The translations under genes were made by a program, and so were the position numbers. Below, piece by piece: positions 4,783-9,755 of a DNA stretch of 9,755 nucleotides (its first letter is position 1; each line of letters opens with the position of its first letter). Below the pieces are notes generated by a model. It had not been told where the DNA came from and made no database searches. It saw nothing but the letters and a program-made list of their open reading frames with translations. The stretch is taken from positions 1 to 9,755 of the forward strand of contig CAZJWM010000082.1 of NCBI GenBank assembly GCA_964549975.1, in the 5' to 3' direction. Origin of the DNA: UBA3263 sp964549975. GTDB lineage: Bacteria > Bacteroidota > Bacteroidia > Bacteroidales > Muribaculaceae.

Positions 4783-6978
4783 TTATTCCTCGGTGGGCAC
4801 TGCCAGGGTGCAGCGCGAGAGGTCAACGGCCATCAGTGCGGTGGTCATATTTGAGCCGTAATAGCTGCCGGAACCGGTGAGGGTGCCGTCGTCGTTGAGC
4901 GTGAAGACTATGTCTACGCTCTTGGTGCCGTAGTTGCCGTCGCCCACGCTCACGCCTGAGATGGTGAGCGTCGTGCCGTCGAAGGTGTAGGCGGCGTCGG
5001 TGGCGCGAATCATGTCATAGTTCATGAATACCACGGCCAGCGAGGCGGTGGAGGCCTCGGCGTTGATGCTCAGGGTGACGTCGGCTTCAGCCGAGGTGCC
5101 AAACATGTCCAGGGGGCTTTTGCCCACATAGCTTTCGGCCAGAGTGGGGGTGGCGTCTTGCGGGGCGAGCAGGGTGTTGACTGAGCCGGTGAACACGCAG
5201 GCGCTCAGAGAGGTGGTGGCGTAGATGCGGTCGCTCTCGGTGTTGTCGATGTAGAGCGACTTCATGTCGTCGGCCACGTGGAGAATCAGGTTGCTGCGGG
5301 TCTGAGTCCAGGAGTTGGCCGTGCCCACGAGGATGCGGGTGATGGTGACGGTGTGCTCCTCGGCGTTGTAGATGTAGCGACCCATGTCGGAGACGGCGGC
5401 GGAACCGAGGCCGTCGGCGCGGATCACCACAGAGGCATAGCCTTCGGCTTCGTTGCCCAGCAGGTTGCGGTTGAAGGTGATGGAGATGGAGTTGTTGGTG
5501 TTTTCAACGCCGTTTTCGTTGATGCCGGCGGCAGAGTCGAGCGAGTAGACCTCGGCACCGGTCCAGGCGTCGCTCACCACCTCGGAGTAGGTGGAGTGTT
5601 CGGTGTCGATCACAAACCAGCGGGCCACGCCCGATTCGGTCAGGGTGACCAATCCGCCCTCAATGATGTAGCTGCACTCCACGCCGTTGAGCCATGCGCG
5701 CGAGAAGCCGTCAAGCTTAAGGTCGCCGTCGCCGCCGGTGTAGGTGCCGGCTTCGGCTCCGGCGTTGGTGTAGGTCATTGAGCCGTAGAAGTTGCTCACT
5801 TTGCATTTGGGAGCGCCGTCAACGCTGATCACGGCCTCCACGCTCTTGTCTTTGCAACCGATCACGGAGCCATAGTAGAACGTGGCTTCGGCCTCATACA
5901 TGTTGCTGCCGCGGCCTGTGAGGTAGAAATAGCGTGTGCCCTTGGCGGTGGTGGCCTCAATCACGTGGTCGATGCCATAGTCGTCGGTGGCGTAGGTGAA
6001 GCTGAAAGTCGGGTCGGTGCTCACGGCGTAGAGGCGCGTGTCTTCAATGCGGCCGGTGGTGATGTTTTTCACCTCGAGCAGGGTCACGTCGTCGAAGCGG
6101 TGAGAGATGATGCCGTAGTGGGTGGAGTGGTCCCAATCTTCGCGCTCGGTGTAGACGTAGGTGGCGCGGTCGAGTGAGTCGTTATAGGTGTAGAGGTTGA
6201 GTTCGTCGTAGGCCAGGGAGTCGGTGGTGGTGAAGCGATAGGCGCCGTTGGCCTGCAGGGTGAATGTGGCTGTTTCCTCGGGCTTGATGCTGAAGGTCTT
6301 GGCACCGGTGGTCAGGCCCGAGCCGTGATATTCGCCCAGGAAGTTGGCGCCGGCATAGGTGGTGAGTTCCTCCTCTTCGGTGGAGAAGGTGATGGGCTCG
6401 TTGGGCATGTAGAATGTGTAGCAAGCGCACCAATAGCTGCTGAGTGAGTCGGGAGTTTCCCACACGAAGCCGCGCTCCTGTGCATAGTCCTTGCCGGTGT
6501 ATTGGCCGATGATGTGATACGTGCCGGTATATCCGGGGGTGTTTTCCAGCAGGAAGTTGCCCTCACATTCGGGGAAGTTGCCGCGCCAGCCGATGGGCTG
6601 CTCGGGGTCGATGGTGCCCAGCCCGTCGGAGAGCGACGAGTTGTTGTAGCAGTCGAGCAGGTTCACGCGATAGTTTTCGGCGTTGTCGATGGTGATGGCA
6701 AAGGCCTTGTCGGTCTCTTCGGGGGTGATCTTCATCGAGGGATATTGGTCGATGGAGAGGGTGCGGGTGGTGCCGTCTGTTTGGTTGATGATGATCGACG
6801 AGAAACCGTTTTCGGTCGAGCCGTCGCCATAGGTGAGTTCTTTCAGGTCGCTCAGGAGCACCGACACGAAGCTGCCGGCGCGATCCAGGAAGTCCATGCG
6901 GGTGTAGCCGGCGGCGAGGGCCGACGAGGCAGCCATGGCAATGGCCATGCCGCCTAAGAGGGTGTTGCGCTTGTTCAT
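4783..6978 (-). CDS. Large secreted beta-rich protein of unknown function, translationally coupled to its upstream neighbour
   Basis: The 731-residue protein begins with a signal peptide (MNKRNTLLGGMAIAMAASSALAAG, cleavage near 23). Residues 24-85 hold a short beta element ('FVSVLLSDLKELTYGDG', then 'TDGTTRTLSIDQYPSMKI') of the kind seen at the N-terminus of many Bacteroidales secreted proteins. The rest reads as several beta modules. One, around 408-466, has 'GTYTGGDGDLKLDGFSRAWLNG'-type strands, and lipocalin-like modules are possible at about 495-600 and 620-722. Cysteines are sparse and no catalytic signature is visible. It ends in 'CTLAVPTEE' with no sorting-type tail, unlike the other three secreted proteins of the cluster. 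Its ATG overlaps the stop of the upstream gene (ATGA, 6975-6978), which implies co-translation with that short protein. A terminator follows. Function unknown. Confidence 0.82.
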   Translation of the reverse strand: MNKRNTLLGGMAIAMAASSALAAGYTRMDFLDRAGSFVSVLLSDLKELTYGDGSTENGFSSIIINQTDGTTRTLSIDQYPSMKITPEETDKAFAITIDNAENYRVNLLDCYNNSSLSDGLGTIDPEQPIGWRGNFPECEGNFLLENTPGYTGTYHIIGQYTGKDYAQERGFVWETPDSLSSYWCACYTFYMPNEPITFSTEEEELTTYAGANFLGEYHGSGLTTGAKTFSIKPEETATFTLQANGAYRFTTTDSLAYDELNLYTYNDSLDRATYVYTEREDWDHSTHYGIISHRFDDVTLLEVKNITTGRIEDTRLYAVSTDPTFSFTYATDDYGIDHVIEATTAKGTRYFYLTGRGSNMYEAEATFYYGSVIGCKDKSVEAVISVDGAPKCKVSNFYGSMTYTNAGAEAGTYTGGDGDLKLDGFSRAWLNGVECSYIIEGGLVTLTESGVARWFVIDTEHSTYSEVVSDAWTGAEVYSLDSAAGINENGVENTNNSISITFNRNLLGNEAEGYASVVIRADGLGSAAVSDMGRYIYNAEEHTVTITRILVGTANSWTQTRSNLILHVADDMKSLYIDNTESDRIYATTSLSACVFTGSVNTLLAPQDATPTLAESYVGKSPLDMFGTSAEADVTLSINAEASTASLAVVFMNYDMIRATDAAYTFDGTTLTISGVSVGDGNYGTKSVDIVFTLNDDGTLTGSGSYYGSNMTTALMAVDLSRCTLAVPTEE

Positions 6979-7478
6979 CTGCTCAGTGCGATTTTGAAGG
7001 TTTTGCCATCGGCGCTGATGATGTAGGCGCCTGAAGTGAGATTGGAGGTGGAGAGGGTGGCGCAGCCTGCGGCGTCGGCCGTGGCGCGGGCCACTTCCAT
7101 GCCGTTGACGGCCACAATCGACGCTGTGGCGCCGGCTGAGAGGCCGCTCAGAGTGACGCTCTCCTCGTCGAAGGCCAGGGCCGTTGTGCCGGCAGCGAGC
7201 TCTTTGATTGAGGCTTCCTGCGAAAATTCCATAGAGCTGACGGTGAGATATTCGGCGGAGAAGACCATCTCTTGGCCCACGTGGAAGTAGACGAACTCGT
7301 CGTCGGCGGTGGTGGTCATGCCGCTGGCGAGGTTCACCACTTCAGTGGCGTTGCCGTCGTTGAAGATGATTCTGACGCTGCGATAGGCATCTGCGGCCCA
7401 CGCGTGAGTGCACATGGCCAGAAGCAGCGCCGTGGCGCCGAGTCGGCCAATGTTTTTCAATGTAGAGTGTAAATTCAT
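6975..7478 (-). CDS. Short secreted protein with a C-terminal type IX-like sorting domain
   Basis: The 167-residue protein has a signal peptide ending at 'THAWA' (cleavage near 29). A small beta domain follows (about 31-88: 'SVRIIFNDGNATEVVNL...FVYFHVGQEMVFSAEYLTVSSMEFS'), a recurrent N-terminal element in Bacteroidales exported proteins. The C-terminal domain at 105-167 is a clear sorting-type sandwich: 'ESVTLSGLSAGATASIVAVNGMEV', then 'LTSGAYIISADGKTFKIAL'. This resembles the Por secretion system (type IX) type A domain. I place the start at the ATG at 7478, directly before the signal peptide. The frame is open to a farther ATG at 7574, but that extension is not signal-like and would run through the probable promoter. 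It is the first gene of a coupled pair with the 731-residue protein. Export by type IX is inference; the machinery is not in this window. Confidence 0.82.
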   Translation of the reverse strand: MNLHSTLKNIGRLGATALLLAMCTHAWAADAYRSVRIIFNDGNATEVVNLASGMTTTADDEFVYFHVGQEMVFSAEYLTVSSMEFSQEASIKELAAGTTALAFDEESVTLSGLSAGATASIVAVNGMEVARATADAAGCATLSTSNLTSGAYIISADGKTFKIALSR

Positions 7479-7519
7479 TCCTTTAATCAAGTAGTGATGA
7501 TATTGTGTTTTTTGCGCAG

Positions 7520-7527
7520 CAAATTTA
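7520..7527 (-). promoter_or_regulatory. Probable -7 box of the two-gene secreted-protein operon
   Basis: TAAATTTG on the minus strand matches TAnnTTTG about 40 bases before the ATG at 7478. No TTTG is found at the expected -33 position (around 7548-7551), so this promoter is weaker by sequence than the three with both boxes, or it may need an activator. Confidence 0.5.
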
Positions 7528-7589
7528 CAAAAAAGAAATGAAAAACGCGCACTTTCCCCGCCCAACGCCCCCAATCAGCCCGCCAACCG

Positions 7590-7629
7590 AGGCCTCACCC
7601 CGACCCTCCCCTGTAGGGAAGGTAGGCCT
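7590..7629. repeat. Intergenic GC-rich inverted repeat
   Basis: AGGCCT occurs at 7590-7595 and again at 7624-7629, and as a self-palindrome the copies can pair. Inside them ACCCTCCC (7603-7610) pairs with GGGAAGGT (7616-7623) with one mismatch around a 5-base loop. No T-run follows on either strand, so it is not a typical terminator. It may be a REP-like dispersed element. The surrounding 7575-7660 holds no other feature I can recognise. Confidence 0.45.
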
Positions 7630-7660
7630 GTAGTGGCTATCAGCAGGAAGTGTACATATG

Positions 7661-7688
7661 AAAAAGAGACCCTACTGGATCTCTTTTT
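7661..7688 (-). terminator. Rho-independent terminator of the lipoprotein gene
   Basis: On the minus strand AAAAAGAGATCC (7677-7688) pairs with GGGTCTCTTTTT (7661-7672) through 12 positions including one G-T wobble, around the loop AGTA. The distal arm ends in TTTTT. The symmetrical A/T arms make it a possible bidirectional terminator. It lies 28 bases past the stop at 7717. Confidence 0.85.
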
Positions 7689-7716
7689 CTAAACAAGTAT
7701 GCGATGCTTGCAATGA

Positions 7717-8445
7717 CTATTTCATCGCATTAATAATCTCATTGATTTTAGCTGCTTCAAACTCAACATCTTTAACCAAAGATGTTATATCAATTGAGGC
7801 CTTGGATGAGGTCATGCCTGCATAAACAACAAAGTAGCAAAGAGTATTGTTTAGTGTTGTAATCTGCAATAGAACTGCTGTATTCTGGTCGGGTGAGACA
7901 AAGTAGAATTTATCGTCATCAGTGGATATCGGGAAGTATCGTTCAATCAAAAAGTCGGCTATAGTCTCAGCGTTGAGGGATGCTACAGGGATAATACATG
8001 AAGAGCTTTTTAGGCGAGAACTATCGAAAGAATAGTAATAATAATCCACCACGCCTTTACCGCTATATAGCACTGCGTCTGAAGAGGATGACAGCTCGCT
8101 ATATCCACTCATATAAGACTTTACTGATGAGGTTGAAGCTCCCCAATTGAGGTAGGGTTCTTTATAGCTATTAAGCTTTGTTTTAACTGTTACAGAAAAC
8201 GAGCCAAGTTCGCTGGAGATTGTGGTTGTGCCGGCGCAAAAAGCCGTTACAACATTTCCGGAGACTGTTGCAATAAAGGGGTTGGCGGATTCCCAAGTAG
8301 CTGTTTTGCCATTGCTAATAGTGTAGGTGTCCCCATTATACATGGTCTGATTTGAGAATGACGTCTTGGGATCGTCATCATCGCCGCCACAGGCTGACAA
8401 TGTCAAGCCTATCAGCATGATTAAAAGGTAAAAGATTTTTTTCAT
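7717..8445 (-). CDS. Surface-type lipoprotein with an Ig-like (BIG_2-like) domain
   Basis: The 242-residue protein begins with a lipoprotein signal peptide whose lipobox is LSAC, the lipidated cysteine being Cys19. The mature start C-G-G-D-D-D-D is acidic like the Bacteroidetes lipoprotein export signal that sends lipoproteins to the outer face of the outer membrane. Residues about 35-92 ('NGKTATWESANPFIATVSGNVVTAFCAGTTTISSELGSFSVTV') fit a bacterial Ig-like group 2 domain. A second domain (about 93-220) begins 'YKEPYLNWGASTSSVKSYMSGY' and continues 'KFYFVSPDQNTAVLLQITTLNNTLCYFVVYAGM'. Similar layouts occur in other Bacteroidales lipoproteins of unknown role. The gene is markedly more AT-rich than the secreted-protein genes to its left. 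It has its own promoter and terminator. No enzyme motif is visible. Confidence 0.85.
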   Translation of the reverse strand: MKKIFYLLIMLIGLTLSACGGDDDDPKTSFSNQTMYNGDTYTISNGKTATWESANPFIATVSGNVVTAFCAGTTTISSELGSFSVTVKTKLNSYKEPYLNWGASTSSVKSYMSGYSELSSSSDAVLYSGKGVVDYYYYSFDSSRLKSSSCIIPVASLNAETIADFLIERYFPISTDDDKFYFVSPDQNTAVLLQITTLNNTLCYFVVYAGMTSSKASIDITSLVKDVEFEAAKINEIINAMK

Positions 8446-8480
8446 AATGTTTGAATTATTGTGTTAAATGAAAAGGTTTG

Positions 8481-8514
8481 CAAATATACATAAAATCGCT
8501 CATATAATAACAAA
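8481..8514 (-). promoter_or_regulatory. Probable promoter of the lipoprotein gene
   Basis: The minus-strand -7 box TATATTTG (8481-8488) is a full match. The best -33 TTTG (8511-8514) is 22 bases away, slightly longer than the usual 19-21. The leader is about 30 bases. Confidence 0.6.
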
Positions 8515-8520
8515 AAAAAT

Positions 8521-8658
8521 CTAAAATTCTAAAAAAAGCATTGAGATTGGTTCCTCGCAGATTATAATGCGATATTTCGCCGGAGCGGCGCCGGGGGCGC
8601 GCCCATGCCACAACGCAAGTTCGATGGCACTATCCGATTTTAAGTTGTGTTTTAGCAT
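8521..8658 (-). CDS. Possible 45-codon small ORF (or coding-like dispersed repeat) in the divergent gap
   Basis: An ATG at 8658 opens a frame of 45 residues ending in TAG at 8521. It reads MLKHNLKSDSAIELALWHGR, then APGAAPAKYRIIICEEPISM and LFLEF. The composition is protein-like rather than low complexity. Its central part (about 8580-8605) is far more GC-rich than the flanking AT-rich DNA and the two neighbouring genes. No TAnnTTTG promoter precedes it, and its 3' end runs up to the -33 box of the lipoprotein promoter. It could be a real small protein, the remnant of a larger gene, or a dispersed intergenic element whose translation merely looks coding. I do not recognise a family. The rest of the 8446-8731 gap holds the two divergent promoters. 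Confidence 0.3.
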   Translation of the reverse strand: MLKHNLKSDSAIELALWHGRAPGAAPAKYRIIICEEPISMLFLEF

Positions 8659-8675
8659 GTTTTTTTGAGGCGGAT

Positions 8676-8707
8676 GTTGGATTTTCGAAAAAGTTTTATC
8701 ACCTTTG
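8676..8707 (+). promoter_or_regulatory. Probable promoter of the AAA-ATPase-like gene
   Basis: CACCTTTG (8700-8707) matches TAnnTTTG with one change. GTTG (8676-8679), one base off TTTG, lies exactly 20 bases upstream. The leader to the ATG at 8732 is about 20 bases. Both boxes are imperfect, so the call is moderate. Confidence 0.5.
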
Positions 8708-8731
8708 CATTAATCAATTGAAGATTAGACT

Positions 8732-9755
8732 ATGGAAGCGTTGAAAAATTTGCCGATTGGCGTACAAGACTTTGAGAGTTTGCGTAATGATGGATATCTT
8801 TACGTAGATAAAACCGCGTTATTATATCAGCTTGTAACAACAGGCAGATATTACTTCTTGTCGCGTCCGCGCCGTTTTGGCAAAAGTATGCTTCTGTCGA
8901 CACTTCACGCTTATTTTTCAGGCAAGAAAGAGCTTTTTGAAGGCCTCGCCATTGAGAAACTCGAAAAGAATTGGACAAAATATCCGGTGCTTCATCTCGA
9001 TTTAAATCTCATAAAAAAGGGTGATGATAAAGCTCTTGATTCAATCCTCAACGACACTTTGTGTGAATGGGAAGAGCTATATGGCACTCGCGAATCGGAA
9101 ACCACATTTGCGCTGCGCTTTAAGGGCGTAATTCAACGTGCTTGCCAACAGACAGGACAACGTGTTGTAATTCTTGTGGATGAATATGACAAACCGATTC
9201 TTCAAACGATTGACAATGAGTCTCTGCAAGAAGAGTTTCGAGCTACGCTCAAAAACTTCTATGGCGTGCTGAAAAGCGAGGATAAAAATATTCGTTTTGC
9301 ATTCCTTACAGGCGTCACAAAATTTAGCAAGGTCAGCGTGTTTAGCGACTTGAACAATCTTTATGACATCTCGTTGGATAGACCGTATACTCCAATCTGT
9401 GGTATCACAGACGAGGAACTCGACACCGTCTTTGCGCCATATATTGAGCGCTTGGCCTCGGTGATGAACCAATCTTATGATCAAGTGCGCGAAGTGCTTC
9501 GCGTGAATTATGACGGCTACCACTTCTGCGAAGATTCAGTTGGAATATACAACCCATTCAGCATCTTATGCACTTTCCAAAGCAATAAAATTAAGAACTA
9601 TTGGTTTGAAACAGGCACGCCTTCATATTTGGTTTACCTGCTAAAAAAATATCACTGCAAGCTTGAGGATATGGCTTCGCCACAAGTATCCGATAAAGTG
9701 TTGAACGGAATACAGTCTCAGTCTTCCGATCCGATTCCCGTGATATACCAAAGCG
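8732..9755 (+). CDS. AAA-ATPase-like protein (AAA-ATPase_like / PD-(D/E)XK nuclease family), N-terminal 341 residues
   Basis: The frame opens with MEALKNLPIGVQDFESLRND and runs off the right edge without a stop. Markers of the family, in order: 'YLYVDKTALLYQL' (22-34); the unusual P-loop 'RPRRFGKS' (45-52); the Walker B strand 'VVILVDEYDKPIL' with Asp150-Glu151; 'FLTGVTKFSKVSVFSDLNNLYDIS', a sensor-like stretch; 'NYDGYHF'; and 'YNPFSIL'. Full proteins are usually about 500-550 residues with a C-terminal PD-(D/E)XK nuclease domain (DUF1703), which would lie outside the window. They occur in many copies in Bacteroidales genomes. A nucleic-acid or defence-related role has been suggested, but none is established that I can state. 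It is transcribed divergently from the lipoprotein gene and is AT-rich. The truncation is only the window edge; the visible frame is intact. Confidence 0.9.
   Translation, partial: MEALKNLPIGVQDFESLRNDGYLYVDKTALLYQLVTTGRYYFLSRPRRFGKSMLLSTLHAYFSGKKELFEGLAIEKLEKNWTKYPVLHLDLNLIKKGDDKALDSILNDTLCEWEELYGTRESETTFALRFKGVIQRACQQTGQRVVILVDEYDKPILQTIDNESLQEEFRATLKNFYGVLKSEDKNIRFAFLTGVTKFSKVSVFSDLNNLYDISLDRPYTPICGITDEELDTVFAPYIERLASVMNQSYDQVREVLRVNYDGYHFCEDSVGIYNPFSILCTFQSNKIKNYWFETGTPSYLVYLLKKYHCKLEDMASPQVSDKVLNGIQSQSSDPIPVIYQS

Noticed and set aside
576..6957. Many plus-strand open frames rich in Val, Gly, Asp and His opposite the secreted-protein genes (for example 2504-3037 and 5278-5781).
   Set aside because: They are antisense shadows of GC-rich minus-strand genes. 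Their composition is skewed, none has domain-like sequence, and the minus frames carry signal peptides and recognisable tails.
7479..7574. N-terminal extension of the 167-residue secreted protein to an ATG at 7574.
   Set aside because: It would place 32 non-signal residues before a clear signal peptide and run through the TAAATTTG box. The ATG at 7478 fits far better.
8730..8978. Minus-strand open frame of 82 residues.
   Set aside because: It lies wholly opposite the start of the well-supported AAA-ATPase-like gene and has no domain-like sequence.
9077..9523. Minus-strand open frame of 148 residues.
   Set aside because: It is antisense to the Walker B and sensor region of the AAA-ATPase-like gene, whose plus frame contains the conserved motifs.
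1..9755. CRISPR array, tRNA or rRNA gene, IS element, integrase or phage genes.
   Set aside because: I looked for regularly spaced repeats, cloverleaf-like segments, transposase motifs and att-like repeats and saw none.

Overview
The window comes from a Bacteroidales genome, most likely a gut Muribaculaceae or Prevotellaceae relative. The evidence is the TTTG-N20-TAnnTTTG promoters, the lack of Shine-Dalgarno leaders, a lipoprotein with a CGGDDDD surface-export start, several secreted beta-rich proteins with a C-terminal 'xxNGxxV...GxYIxxxGKxxKI' sorting-type domain, a WbqC-family protein, a HigBA module with the Bacteroidetes-type toxin tail, and an AAA-ATPase-like protein of the kind present in many copies in Bacteroidales. 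The species call is inference.

Layout. Everything except the last gene is on the minus strand, so transcription runs right to left. From right to left it holds: a rightward AAA-ATPase-like gene cut by the window edge (8732-9755); a 286-base divergent gap with a possible 45-codon small ORF; a lipoprotein (7717-8445) with its own promoter and terminator; a two-gene operon of secreted proteins joined by an ATGA overlap (6975-7478 and 4783-6978) and closed by a terminator; a 706-residue secreted protein with duplicated modules (2522-4642), with promoter and terminator; a WbqC-family gene (1862-2443) starting at the tail of that terminator; a 400-residue secreted protein with two tandem repeats (513-1715), with promoter and terminator; then higB (50-370) and the first 14 codons of higA (1-42).

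How the genes fit together. The centre (513-7478) is a GC-rich cluster of exported, beta-rich proteins of unknown function. Three of the four carry a C-terminal sorting-type domain, and the fourth (731 residues) lacks one but is translationally coupled to a short partner that has one. All have signal peptides, so they likely act in the periplasm or at the cell surface. They are mostly separate transcription units, which suggests a set of cell-surface accessory genes rather than one pathway. Both flanks (toxin-antitoxin; lipoprotein plus AAA-ATPase-like gene) are clearly more AT-rich and are typical accessory genes. I see no phage, IS element, CRISPR array or RNA gene. The points most worth a second look are the coupled pair, the recently duplicated modules in the 706-residue protein, a palindrome over the higBA promoter, the repeat that forms the 3' end of wbqC, and the GC-rich small ORF or repeat upstream of the ATPase gene.
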